From: Leptidea sinapis | Taxonomy: Eukaryota; Arthropoda; Insecta; Lepidoptera; Pieridae | Direction: 5' to 3' | Assembly: GCF_905404315.1 (NCBI RefSeq) | Contig: NC_066296.1 | Coordinates: forward strand, 7,316,001 to 7,380,000 | Length of the DNA stretch: 64,000 nt | Shown: positions 54,009-64,000 of the stretch, in pieces | How the letters are laid out: every line of letters begins with the position of its first letter | Position numbering within the stretch: position 1 is the first letter of the stretch | The notes under the pieces: model-generated | Told to the model about the DNA's origin: nothing | Databases searched by the model: none | What the model saw: the letters and a program-made list of their open reading frames with translations, nothing else | Program-made: the position numbers and the translations under genes

Positions 54009-54131
54009 CAAGATTTATCAACGATACGTCACTTGAACGGTTAGGTCAGTTGGCAGAGCACTGGCACGGAACGCCAGTGGTCGTGGGTTCGAGTCCGGCA
54101 TCGTTGATAAAATTTTGTTTTCAAATTTTAT
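54009..54131 (+). mobile_element. SINE-2, tRNA-derived with foldback arms
   Basis: B box GGGTTCGAGTCC. Arms CAAGATTTATCAACGATAC and CATCGTTGATAAAATTTTG are inverted over ~17 positions around the tRNA-like core. Confidence 0.75.
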
Positions 54132-54237
54132 TTGTATATATAGATATGTCCATCATTATATGATAATTTAATAAGAGTGCTTACTGTGTTTTATTTCTCA
54201 TGTATAAAAATATCGAACAGGTAATCTACACTTTAAC

Positions 54238-54550
54238 AAGTGGGAGGCTCCTTTGCATAGGATGCCGGCTAGATTATGGATACCACAACGGGGCCTATTT
54301 CTGCCGTGAAGCAGTAATGTGTTAGCATTACTGTGTTTCGGTCTGAAGGGCACTGTAGCTAGTGAAATTACTGAGCAAATAAGACCTAACATCTTATGTC
54401 TCAAGGTGACGAGCGCAGTTGTGCCGCTCAGAAAATTTGGGGTTTTCAAGAATCCTGAGCGGCACTGCATTGTAATGGGCAGGGCGTATCCATTACCATC
54501 AGCTGTGCGTCCTGCTCGTCTAGTGCCTTATTTCATAAAAAAAAAATGGA
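54238..54550 (+). mobile_element. Rep-B copy
   Basis: AGTGGGAGGCTCCTTTGCAT to CTCGTCTAGTGCCTTATTTC and A-run. Confidence 0.85.
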
Positions 54551-54942
54551 AACGCTTTCGCTCACCTATCCAATAGTGATGTATATTTTATCGTACTAAA
54601 ATGTTAAATTCGCGTAGTTACGCTGGCCACAGAACTAATAATGGTTTAGACTTCACACACCTTGTTCAAATAGAATACATTTCACATAAAATTATAAGGT
54701 TGCTCCAAATATGTCACACAAGTGTGCATAATAGTGCAATAGGCATGCAATTACTATTGTAACTGCGAAGTTATAAAGTATATTACAATAAATGTTACCT
54801 TTTTAAATTGAAATTCTGACAGCTGTCACCAGTCAAGACGTCACTGAAAACACTGATAAACGTTTGCTGAGGGTGAAATTTCTTTCATTTTAAGAATGAA
54901 ATTGTGAATGTAAAAGTTTCTTGTTTCTAGAAATATTATTTA

Positions 54943-55325
54943 ACCGACTTCAAAAAGTGAGGAGGTTCTCATTCATCGGTATGTTTCTTGTTATGTCAGA
55001 ACTTTCGACTGCGTGAACCGACTTTTATAATTCTTTTTTTTATTTGAATGCTGGTGCTTCATGTAATTATTTTTGGAGTCATTGTCAGCCAAGGTAGATT
55101 TGAAATTACATACATAGTTACAGGTAAGAGGCGAGAACGGGGCCGCGGCGGGAGGAGATCGATTCCAAAAATAACAATAATCGTAACTAGATATAGATTA
55201 ATTAATTATATTGTATAAAAATACGCGCAATTATATTTAAACTTTTTAGTGAATACTATACAATCTATTTCTTTCAAAAACACTATTCGTTTTTGAAGTC
55301 ACTTCTTTTTCTGTTAATTTTTTTT
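54943..55325. mobile_element. Mt-4, rearranged copy
   Basis: TTAACCGACTTCAAAAAG at the left, AACACTATTCGTTTTTGAAG at the right; interior ATTCCAAAAATAACAATAAT and ATTGTATAAAAATACGCGCA in reverse sense to 15096-15672. Confidence 0.55.
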
Positions 55326-56040
55326 CAAAGTTTTTATTCTACCCTTTATAACTATTAATCTATGAGGTTTTTTTTATTCATGTAACTTATGACTTCAAAT
55401 TAAATTCATCGAAATTTCTACCATTATTTTTTTGAAACAAAACTATGACGTCATAACACATTACCTAAAAGTCATATTTGCGTTACTTATTGGCGTTTAT
55501 TATTTTGTTATTGTTGTCGAATTAGAATATAAAAAAAATGGCGTGCGTATAAATATATATAAAGTAAACATGTCAGAAGTGAAACTTCTTTGGATAACTA
55601 ATTTTTAAATCTCGTTTATATCAATTACTATCCTAATCTGCTCTCTAAATACTAATCAGTTCTCTTAATAAATTTTTTGTCAATATTTAAAATTATTAAC
55701 TTAACTTCTTGAAGTTTCACTTCAAGTAGAACATCTTACTCAATCGGTCTCAATCTCTCTCTCCCTCTTCTTGGATAAAAACGTCCCACATTTTCGTGAC
55801 ACTTTATTGCGTTTCATCTGTTAAATATTATCCCTCATGTGCGCAAAGAAGTTTCACTTCAAAATAAATACGCATATTTGGTATTCGCTTGATGAAGTAA
55901 TATAATCATTGCAATACATAGTTGTAATCACAAAACAATAATTCACGCCAATCTAAAGTATGCATAGACGATCCCATCACTAGCACATGAAACGTAAATA
56001 ATTGGTACCAACACTGCATCTAACCAATTTCTAATTTATA
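55326..56040. other. Stretch without gene
   Basis: Repeated GAAGTTTCACTTCAA/GTGAAACTTCTTT palindromic pieces at 55577, 55707 and 55849. No gene. Confidence 0.45.
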
Positions 56041-56190
56041 GCGTCCGATAGCGCGCGTCCAACGCAAGTCTCTCGCATCTAATCGCGCGATATCGCGGCT
56101 CCTTTACCCGCGCGATTTAGACGCGCGCCGCTGCTGTGTGAATAATTCTATTTGTGCTATCGGCGATAACGCGAGGTGCTGATAACGATG
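56041..56190. promoter_or_regulatory. CpG-dense patch
   Basis: About 150 bp packed with CG dinucleotides (GATAGCGCGCGTCC, ATCGCGCGATATCGCGGC, TAGACGCGCGCCGC) in an AT-rich setting. Not repeated in the window. Possible promoter or regulatory element; no transcript evidence in the sequence. Confidence 0.35.
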
Positions 56191-56286
56191 TTATTGTAAT
56201 TTTCAGGAATGTTCTAATATCGCAGAAGAATCTGGATTTTAAGAACGAATTACTACTTAATTGATTAAGTTCATGTTACAGAATAA

Positions 56287-56430
56287 ATGAACCTTCAAAA
56301 AAGCGCGTACACCTTCCTTAAAGGCCGGCAACGCTCCTGTGATTCATCTGCTGTGGCAAGAGAATGTGGGCGGCGGTGATCACTTAACACCAGGTGACCT
56401 ATATTCTCGATAATCCTCCTGTACCAAAAA
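56287..56430 (+). mobile_element. LINE-G 3' terminus
   Basis: ACCTTCAAAAAAGCGCGTAC to GATCACTTAACACCAGGTGA and an A-run. Confidence 0.7.
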
Positions 56431-56639
56431 AATATATTATATATTAGAGCCCTTTTTGAATAAAACTATACACGGGGCACACTAAAAGTTTTACACTTTT
56501 AGCTAATCGGAACTATTTGAATTTCAAATGTTATGTTTTGAAAGGTTGCAATCTTCTTAGTAATTAAAAAAAAACAATTGGCGGGTAATCATTTTTATTG
56601 TTGTGTGTATAAAAATCAATATATATAATATAAATAAGA

Positions 56640-56840
56640 CCAACTCCCATACAAACTTCCACCAACAATCTCAACCTCTCCAAACCTTTTATTTGCGATA
56701 AAAGGTAGACTGTCTTTTTCCAAGTACTACTCTATCTATCTACTATCTCTGTACTTAATTTCATCAATATCCATTCAGTGGTTTAGTAACAAAGTAGGTA
56801 ACAAACAAACTTACATTAACGTTTATAATATTAGTAAGGA
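56640..56840 (-). repeat. Lepidopteran interspersed repeat (CCTTACTAATATTATAA end)
   Basis: Right end TTTATAATATTAGTAAGGAT, with CTCTGTACTTAATTTCATC and CCATACAAACTTCCACC blocks. Resembles a very common lepidopteran repeat; class not assigned. Confidence 0.55.
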
Positions 56841-57596
56841 TGTATACAAGCTATCATGTCTTGCACAGTTTTTGATAAATTATTTTTCTACGTGTAGGTA
56901 TAAATTTCATAGTTGCCTTACTACAAATTAATAAACAAATAAATAATTCAGACCACTTTAGTAATTTCTACAATAAACGACAAACAACTAATTAATAATT
57001 CGCTACTTTTCTTAACCTTAATAGTGAAGTGCAATACCATTAAATTAGGATATCGATAACTTTGTCGGCCAGTGCGGCGCGCGGCGTCGATAAATTGAGA
57101 AATGCGCACGCAACTAACGAACCAGCTATATGCAAAAACTTGGTATGCTACGGACACACTGACATAAAATTATGAAATCATAAAATGCATTTAAAATGGG
57201 ACTTTTATAATTGACTCAACGTATTCAAATTAAATCGTAATAATTATAGCTATTCCAGATGTATCGTCGTGAACATAATGAGATCAATTAATTAATTAAT
57301 ACAACTATTTTAATTGACCTGAATACTTTAATCTCGACAGTTGGTACGAATATATATAACAGAGAGTAACAACATTTTACATTACAATACTTATGATTAC
57401 CAGAGAGTATCTAAGTATATGTGACTTCGACAGGCGTTAATACCAAAATGTATCTCTTTTTAAAAAAACAAAATTTTTAAGTCTCATTTAAATACAATTT
57501 ATGTCGTTTTTATCTTTGATCTTATTAAAACTAAATTAAGTGAAGGTAAAGAATCTCTTACTTATAGCATTACAGTCAACTAACATAGTGTTTTTT
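56841..57596. other. Stretch without gene
   Basis: GC-richer patch at 57040-57120 with ATATCGATAAC (DREF-like) and GTGCGGCGCGCGGCGTCGAT. No ORF recognised. Confidence 0.4.
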
Positions 57597-57665
57597 AGAG
57601 TTCCGTAGCCAAATGGTAAAAACGGAACACTTATAGATTCGTCATGTCTGTCTGTCTGGATAGCT
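57597..57665 (+). repeat. GTAGCCAAATGG-type repeat
   Basis: AGAGTTCCGTAGCCAAATGG to GATTCGTCATGTCTGTCTGT; partner of 3870-3960. Confidence 0.55.
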
Positions 57666-57959
57666 ATAGATTCAAAAATAATATTAAGGTTTCTAGTATA
57701 ATTTTTTTCTAAACTGAATAGTTTGCGCGAGAGACACTTCCAAAGTGGTAAAATATGTGTGTGTGTCCTTGTAACTTCTAAAATAAGAGAATGATAAAAC
57801 TAAAAAATATATATGATTACCATGTAAAGTTCATTCCATTCAAAATTGGTTTGAACGAGATCTAGTAAGTATTTTTTTAATACGTCATAAATCGTATTAT
57901 CAATAATTTAATTGAAAAAAACACACTATTATTAAAAAAACAACGAACTATAAGAACTT

Positions 57960-58325
57960 TTATACTATATATATAGTCCCAGCCACTGTTCAGGCATTAT
58001 CTATAAATAAAATTAAATGTTTTATCAAAATGGCTCTGTCGTAACTCCACTGCTGAATATCTAAATGATCGGACAGCCTGGGACTAGATTGTGATTATTT
58101 TATAGCGATAGAAATAACTGTACAATATTGTATATTTTTATTAAAAAGAGCGCAAAAAAAAAGAATGCTGGGAGAGTTTCTTGCGCCGCTTCTTCTCTCT
58201 CAGAGCGCCATTTGTTTCCGAAGCGGTAGTAGTATCTAATAGTATAAGAAATGACATCAAAAAGAATTCTAAAGGAATCAATTTTGAGAAAATAAATGCC
58301 TTTTATGCCTTTATGCCTTTTATAA
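57960..58325 (+). mobile_element. LINE-A 3' end with TGCCTTT units
   Basis: CCAGCCACTGTTCAGGCATT, then ATCTAAATGATCGGACAGCC to three TGCCTTTTA-like units at the end. Confidence 0.75.
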
Positions 58326-58382
58326 TACTTGCTACTACGCAACCCTTCATGGGCGAGTCCGACTTGCACTTGGCCGCTTTTT
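58326..58382 (-). repeat. GGCCAAGTGCAAGTCGG-type repeat
   Basis: Complement of GCGGCCAAGTGCAAGTCGG and of GAAGGGTTGCGTAGTAGCAA. Confidence 0.55.
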
Positions 58383-58489
58383 AATTATTGCTTAAGATGA
58401 AAGCCTTTAAGGCTTGGCCTTCGTTGCGCTCCAGCTAGATATCACACTACCTAAGAATACTTTTTTTTTATTATGGCAACTATAAGATT

Positions 58490-58680
58490 CTTGTGTGCGT
58501 GGCATCTTGACACTCAATGGCATCTTTCAAATTTCGTAACATACGCTTCGTGTATGTTACATTGAAATTAATAAAATAAAGAATACTTACTGGTGATATG
58601 TGATCCTAGTGTCTTTCTTATTTCTTGTAGTATTATGTTTACAAAGTTATACTACGCAACCCGGCATTTTAGTTTCAATA
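58490..58680 (-). repeat. Interspersed repeat with GTAAGTATT motif
   Basis: Reverse partner of 29150-29340. Confidence 0.7.
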
Positions 58681-59394
58681 ATTAGCAAAGTTAAACAGAA
58701 CATGTGGCACGTAAACGTCACACATTGATCGAGGCTGGCTCGAGTATGCCCACTTGGGTGTATATATAGTTGCCACACTTTGTGACCTACGCCTGCGGTA
58801 TCCTGTTGGAGCGCAGCGGACCCCAATCCTTAATCTAAGCATGTAAGATATTTTTTTAATGTTCAAACAGATCACGAAAAATATTATGGCATTATGATCA
58901 AACTGTTATACCCATAAAATGTAGGGCATAAGGCTGATTAAGCATTTAATAATGATTAGTAAATATTTTGGTTTCTATATATATAGGACCACAACCTAAC
59001 AGAAGCAAGGGCAGTACTACTAAGTACTACCCTTGCTTCCGAAATGACTACATTTAATCGACGCTCTTCTATGAAAATTAACGTGTTATATATAAAGTAC
59101 TAAATCTATCATATCTATTTCGCTGTATCTTTTCCACTGTTTCATTAATAATTGTATTGTGTGAAATAATCATTTCTTTAAAAAAAAATCATTAAAATGA
59201 TTTATGCATTTCATGCTATTCTGCAAATTTTTGAAAGAACAATTATGTTAAAATCCTGCAGAGATGGCTTTGACTATTAATTATTAAATACTGAATACGG
59301 CTGTATGGGCTTGAACCCTTTGCCTGTCCTAATAATGGACGAAGAAACCAAAAAATAATAACGAATGCCGCAAACGTCAGAAAATTTTAGTATA
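58681..59394. other. Stretch without gene; 17-bp hairpin
   Basis: 59002-59018 (GAAGCAAGGGCAGTACT) and 59023-59039 (AGTACTACCCTTGCTTC) form a 17-bp stem with one C-A mismatch (G-U on the other strand) and a 4-nt loop. 59300-59352 repeats the block at 30837-30897. Confidence 0.6.
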
Positions 59395-59560
59395 CAACTT
59401 CATTAACCAATTGTTTTGAGTTTTCCTTAGTGCTATTTACGCCAATATTACTTATTTTGTCTTAAAACAATGCGACACGTGTTTCGCCTCTACACAAGGC
59501 ATCCTCAGGACATGTTGACTCGCCAAACTCTGTCACGATACTCTCAAAATATTTGGAGAT
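59395..59560 (-). mobile_element. PLE-like segment with hammerhead-like core
   Basis: Core at 59474-59508: on the minus strand CTGAGGA, TGCCTTGTGTAGAGGC, GAAAC, ACGTGTC. Downstream AATATTGGCGTAAATAGC on the same strand. Confidence 0.5.
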
Positions 59561-59740
59561 TTGCGCCTAAAGAAGAATAAATTCAAAAGGGGCATTTTGC
59601 TTTCTGTATAACAGTACGAACGTTACTCCAGTCTGTACGCAGCACAATCGGTTTCGATTTCACGTCTCAGCATATAAATGAGTTTTATAAACGAGTTACA
59701 CGTACCGATTGTTTGAATAAGGCTAAAAATCCGTACTCAC

Positions 59741-59771
59741 CGGGTCGGGTACTTCGCTCACACGCACGTAC
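59741..59771 (-). other. Candidate 31-nt microexon of a minus-strand gene
   Basis: On the minus strand: intron end TGTCCTCTTTCCAG, then 31 nt beginning GTACGTGCGTGTGAGC, then donor CCG with GTGAGTACGG. Both splice sites fit consensus well. Two of three frames are open; one reads YVRVSEVPDP. The surrounding 59570-59950 shows no repeat. If real, the gene has introns longer than the flanking repeat blocks. Gene identity unknown. Confidence 0.4.
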
Positions 59772-59954
59772 CTGGAAAGAGGACATTCATTTGTTAATAT
59801 TTGCGTTTAAATATCACTATCATTACTCATCTTTAAACGGTTCATAAAAATTATATTTCTTATTATTGCTTTGAATAAATGTTATTTATTTATAAGAGAT
59901 AAAGCAATTATTCATTAGCGTTTAAGAGTAATAAATTTTACTAAATTGGTTTTT

Positions 59955-60010
59955 TAACCGACATCAAAAAAGGAGGAGATTCTCAATTCGTCGGTGTTTT
60001 TTTTTTATAT
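59955..60010 (+). mobile_element. Mt-4 end scrap
   Basis: TTTTTTAACCGACATCAAAA then GGAGGAGATTCTCAATTCGT. Confidence 0.5.
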
Positions 60011-60011
60011 A

Positions 60012-61863
60012 TTGATCAAATCAAATCAAAATCAAAATATATTTATTTTCTCTCACAATAAAAACTTACAATACACAGTTTATTAAAATCTATATTGATA
60101 CATTGTTATAATTGTGAGAGACCGGCGCGGCGCTTGAAATAGGTAACAAAATACCTGTGCTACAAGTCACCGGGCCCCCAAAGCATGTGGTAAAATGATG
60201 GAGCGAATATACAAAAAATAAATATATTATAACGAAACTTAAGTAGATAAACAAAACTTAATTCGATACAGAAAGTAATTGGTGTTAGTGAAGATGATGG
60301 TTATGTGAAGGTGTGTGTGTGTGTGTGTGTGTGTATGTAGTGACTTGGTGTATGTGTTGTAGAAAATTTTTACCTTATAATATTAAGTAAATTTTCAGTT
60401 TCAGTGTAGTCCAAGTGTTTCAGCCATTCAAATAGAAGTTTTTTACTTTTTTGATAGTTTACTTTGTGTAATTTTAACTCTTTATTTATCTTATTAAACA
60501 AAAAGCTACCTAAATAACACGGGAATCTATTGAAATTTTGGTACGCTAAATAGTTTATATTTAATACGTCTATTTTGGGCTTCCTTTATGTCTTCCACAT
60601 TAACCAGACCATGAAATCGTAACATTAATCTCTGAACGAAGAGTTGCCTCACAGTTAGTACATTACTGTCTTGATATAAAACAGAGGTAGGATACAAAAA
60701 TGAACGGAAAGTGCTCACCTTAAGGATGGCTCTTTGAGCTCTTTCTACTGTTATCAATTGAGTTTTTGCAGCACCTCCCCACGTGTCAATACAGTAAGAA
60801 ACTAAAGATTCGCACAAGGCATGGTAAATAATCTTCATTACCTTAGGATCTGCAGAATGACGAATATTTTTAAATAAGGCTATCAGTTTACGAATTCGCG
60901 TAGTTAAAAGGAGAATATGTGGTTTAAAAGTTAAATTATTATCTAAGATGACACCTAAATATTTTACTGTTGTAGTTGTGTTGATAATTGGACAATTACA
61001 TGAAGATGAAGTGGACAGCGCAGTACAGGAACAAGAATGAGCTATGATTTTAAAACTATCTACTGAAGGTTGAAAGTTTTTTTAATTGAGAAAGTCATAT
61101 AGTTCGTTTTATCGGTATTTAATCTAAGGAGATTGGCTTGAAGCCAGTTAGAAATTTTATCAAAACCAATTTGAGCATTTACAAAGGCTTCGTCCCAACT
61201 CTCTCCCCAGAATATTGTTGGACCGATTATACTTCCTTGAGGGACGCCATAGATAACATCGCGAGGGCTACTGATGATATTATCAATACGCAAACACTGA
61301 GATCTCCCCTTTAAATAATCCTCAAATAAGTCCAACTGGTGGCCTCGTACACCTAACTGGTCGAGCTTTTTTACTAGAATCTCAATTGATACTGTGTCGA
61401 ATGCTTTGGCAAACTTCCCTGCAACAGTGTTTGTTAGCTCAAAGACTGCGTCAGCAGTAGATCGAGTTTTCCTAAATCCGAACTGATTATTAGATATAAT
61501 GTGATTTTTTTCTAAGTAATTTACGAGTCTATTATTAAGGATTCTTTCAAGTATCTTAGAAAGGGTGGGAAGTATAGCAATAGGTCGATAATTTTGGATA
61601 ACTCTCTTTTCCCCACTTTTATAGATTGGTGTTATAACTGATTTCTTAAATACGTTTGGGAATTTCGATTTTGCAATAGATAGGTTGAAAATATGGACTA
61701 GCGGGCCAGCTAAGATCTCTTTATCTTCTTTTATTATTTTGGAATTAATATTGTCCCACCCAACCGAACTAGTATTTTTGAGAGAGTTTATTAATATTTT
61801 AACTTCGCTAATGTCAGTTTCCAAAAGGCCAAACGATGAAGAGGAGAAGGCAATTGATGTCAA
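60012..61863 (-). pseudogene. LINE-Z: CR1/jockey-type LINE with degraded reverse transcriptase
   Basis: Largest coding relic here. Reading the minus strand from 61863: a 267-codon frame with RT blocks SVGWDNINSKII (~res 35), VITPIYKSGEKRVIQNYRPI (~75-94), SNNQFGFRKTRSTADAVFEL (~124-143), AKAFDTVSIEIL (~153) and GVPQGSIIGP (~208). A small deletion removes residues before AKAFD, and a larger one after GPTIF removes the FADD catalytic box: the reading jumps to WGESWDEAFVNAQIG and NTDKTNYMTFS. A second frame at 60838-60527 continues with YHALCESLVSYCIDTWGGAA, then VERAQRAILKVSTFRSF and LTVRQLFVQRLMLRFHG. Non-coding 3' region runs to 60012 and ends in GATTTTGATTTGATTTGA. The endonuclease and ORF1 are absent, so it cannot retrotranspose. 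Confidence 0.85.
60311..60334 (+). repeat. GT microsatellite, 12 units
   Basis: Uninterrupted (GT)12 inside the LINE-Z 3' region. Confidence 0.95.
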
Positions 61864-61939
61864 TGTTTAAGCTACAACTTTAACAGTAAAACGCAAGGAA
61901 AATTGCTGTTAGATCAAAGAGATGCTGTGAATAATTTAA

Positions 61940-62160
61940 GCTTAGATCATTTACAAGTCTAGATAGACCGTGAGAGATGTGAAACGGCGAAAAAAATTGA
62001 GGTTGACCGTAAACCTCTATTATGAGCAATGCACGCATTCTTACACAGAGTGACATACATATCGCGAGTGTAAGACGTAGCTTGTCACGCACACTGAAGT
62101 AATAAACCTGACCTGTTTTCATCGGTTGTCTAACAAGAGCCTATATCTAGACGTATAATT
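61940..62160. mobile_element. Mt-3, second copy (reverse)
   Basis: ACAAGTCTAGATAGACCGTG at left and CCTATATCTAGACGTATAAT at right; interior GTAAGACGTAGCTTGTCACG mirrors 15790-15830. Confidence 0.7.
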
Positions 62161-62442
62161 TTTCTTACAATGTTAGATGCACCTTACCTCTTTTTAAAAG
62201 TAACTATACTTCTAGGCTGTGTCTGGAAGTGTTGCAATCTTTTTTCTCTTATAAAAGTCACATATTTCCACATATAAATAGACAACAATTTAAGTATAAG
62301 TATATAAATTTTCTATACTTATGTATACGTTCGTCATCGAAGTCAAAATCAAAGTTAAACAAACTTAATTCAATAAGGCTTAACTTAAGCGCTTTGAATC
62401 GCCACTATAAATATTACTTTTAAATTAATGCATCTACTAATC
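62161..62442. other. Stretch without gene
   Basis: AT-rich, no recognised feature. Confidence 0.4.
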
Positions 62443-62715
62443 TAAATATCTAAATGATCGGACAGCCTGGGACTAGATTGTGATTATTTTATAGCGATAG
62501 AAATGATTGTGCAATATTGTATATTTTTATTGAAAAGAGCGCAAAAAAAGAATGATGGGAGAGTTTCTTGCGCCGCTTCTTCTCTCTCAGAGCGCCATTT
62601 GTTTCCGAAGCGGTAGTAGTATCTAGTAGTTATTAGAAATGACATCAAAAAGAATTCTAAAGGAATCAATTTTGAGAAAATAAATGCCTTTTATGCCTTT
62701 TTATGCCTTTACTAT
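62443..62715 (+). mobile_element. LINE-A 3' UTR with TGCCTTT units
   Basis: ATATCTAAATGATCGGACAG to TTTTATGCCTTTTTATGCCT. Confidence 0.75.
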
Positions 62716-62937
62716 TAGATCGGAAAAAGTAGAGCTCGTGAGAAGAACATATATGAAACTAAACGGCCACTGTTTTCAATCAAATATAGTATTTTACAGT
62801 GACTGTTATATACACAACAAATTAGTTTGTAAGGTGCTGCATCTAATATATGAATTGTGTTAGTGAAAAGCGTCTTAAATACCAAATTATTTAATTAAAA
62901 GTAATTAAGAATAAACTGTATAAATAATTATCGTATA
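62716..62937. other. Stretch without gene
   Basis: No recognised feature. Confidence 0.4.
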
Positions 62938-63366
62938 CTAGTTGATACCCGCGACGACGTCCGCGTACACACATGACTAAGCACGTAGTACTTATAAAAA
63001 TCTTTATTTCTTATGACAAAACTTAATATTTATCGTTCATAAAACTTTTGTCATCATATTTTATTTGACCTTAAATTAAGTTTACATTTTACTTGCTGAG
63101 AAATTTGGAAATATATTAAAATTCTAATTAATTATTCATTTTAAGCTATCCTTTCTGATTTCTGAACGACGGGGGAGACATCAAAGGAAAAACAAAAATG
63201 TTATTTTTATTTAATTCCAAGCATTTTTATATTTATTCACCTTTTAAGCCTTCTCTGGACTTCCACAAATAATTCAAGTCAAAGACAAAAAGAGCCAAAT
63301 CGGTCCAGCCGTTCTCGAGTTTTAGCGAGACTTACGAACAGCAATTCATTTTTATATATATATAGA
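62938..63366 (-). mobile_element. Hel-C related Helitron
   Basis: Plus strand starts CTAGTTGATACCCGCGACGA and ends ATTTTTATATATATATAGA. Its 5' half matches Hel-C, but the 3' end is the GACGTCGCGGG type instead of GGGTCAGCTAG. Confidence 0.75.
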
Positions 63367-63488
63367 TTGGATGCATCAACATTTGAGCTTGAATTCATTG
63401 TTTGTGTAAGGATGCTTCGTGAACATGATGGTCGTGATTACTGTCATAATTAGTAATAGCATCCAAATACAAATACACTGGGACTTTT
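63367..63488. other. Short stretch without gene
   Basis: Nothing recognised. Confidence 0.4.
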
Positions 63489-63800
63489 ACCAGTGGGAGG
63501 CTCCTTTGCACAGGATGCCACCTAGATTATGGGTACCACAACGGCGCATATTTCTACCGTGAAGCAGTAATGTGTAAGCATTACTGTGTTTCGGTCTGAA
63601 GGGCGCCGTAGCTAGTGAAATTACTGGGCAAATGAGACTTAACATCTTATGACTCAAGGTGACGAGCGCAAATGTAGTACCGCTCAGAATTTTTGGTTTT
63701 TTCAAGAATCCTGAGCGGCACTGCATTGTAATGGGTAGGGCGTATCAATTACCAGAAGCTGAACGTCCTGCTCGTGTCGTACCTTATTCGAAAAAAAAAA
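63489..63800 (+). mobile_element. Rep-B copy
   Basis: CCAGTGGGAGGCTCCTTTGC to CTCGTGTCGTACCTTATTCG and an A-run. Near full length. Confidence 0.85.
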
Positions 63801-63837
63801 CACTGATTTATTAGCTAATTAAAATTATGGTTGCAGC

Positions 63838-64000
63838 GCACTTTATGAATTTGGAACATCTTAGTGTTCAGCGCTAAAGAAATCGAACGCGAACTACAGC
63901 CTGCGATTTTGTCAATTTTCACGGATTGTTACAAATTCATGGTTTTGTTTTGAAAAATGAGTTCTTCAAGTGACAATGAAAGTATTTATTTATTTACGAT
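63838..64000 (+). other. Possible 5' end of a second Crypton-related element
   Basis: 63846-63893 is identical, in reverse, to 32665-32712 next to the recombinase fragment. An ATG at 63957 in a good context opens a frame MSSSSDNESIYLFT that runs off the window. The start of the element's ORF is plausible, not shown. Confidence 0.35.

Noticed and set aside
63487..63726. Rep-B minus-strand frames of ~70-90 codons as a conserved protein
   Set aside because: The same frame appears in several Rep-B copies only because the repeat is conserved; stops and indels differ between copies.
1..64000. CRISPR arrays, bacterial operons, riboswitches
   Set aside because: No regularly spaced repeats or prokaryotic signals; the content is clearly insect nuclear DNA.

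Overview
The window looks like nuclear DNA of a lepidopteran insect (butterfly or moth). It is AT-rich and full of repeats typical of that order: Helitrons with 5'-TC and CTAG-3' ends, tRNA-derived SINEs, CR1/jockey-type and RTE-type LINE tails, and a mariner remnant. It also holds a nuclear copy of an insect mitochondrial nad2 gene. I found no intact host protein gene. The only candidate host coding element is a 31-nt putative microexon on the minus strand (59741-59771), so the window may be intronic or intergenic. Every long reading frame I recognise belongs to a degraded mobile element. Species is not determined.

Family names used below are mine. Rep-B: ~300-bp poly(A)-tailed repeat. LINE-G: tail encoding the C-terminus with LWNELP. 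LINE-A: 3' UTR ending in AAAAGGCAT units. LINE-E: tail encoding KFKEIN. LINE-Z: RT-bearing copy near 60-62 kb. LINE-R: RTE-type. LINE-T: another LINE tail. Hel-C/D/E: Helitrons. SINE-1 and SINE-2: tRNA-derived. PLE-like: segments with hammerhead-like cores. Mt-1 to Mt-4: terminal-inverted-repeat elements.

Layout. 0-12.5 kb: LINE fragments, Mt-1, Hel-E, a LINE-E copy split by the nad2 NUMT (2.67-3.37 kb), SINE-2, a LINE RNase H/zinc-knuckle ORF cut by Rep-B, Hel-C, SINE-1, a PLE-like foldback, an RTE fragment, and two clusters of ATCGAT motifs (9.0-9.3 and 10.8-11.2 kb). 12.5-28 kb: scattered LINE tails, SINE-1, Mt-3, Mt-4, Helitrons, mariner remnant; 15.9-17.7 and 19.1-20.3 kb hold nothing recognised. 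28-35.5 kb: TTAA-flanked piggyBac-like MITE containing a Rep-B copy, Rep-B copies around a Crypton-type tyrosine recombinase fragment, and more Helitrons. 35.5-45.8 kb: a 5,128-bp tandem duplication with no differences seen, joined at TAA. 45.8-54.5 kb: dense nested TEs, including Helitron-in-Helitron and LINE-in-LINE. 54.5-64 kb: GC-rich patches, a 17-bp-stem hairpin, the candidate microexon, a degraded LINE with reverse transcriptase (60-61.9 kb), Hel-C, Rep-B, and at the right edge the possible 5' end of a second Crypton-related copy.

All family assignments come from reading motifs and comparing copies within the window; no database search was possible.
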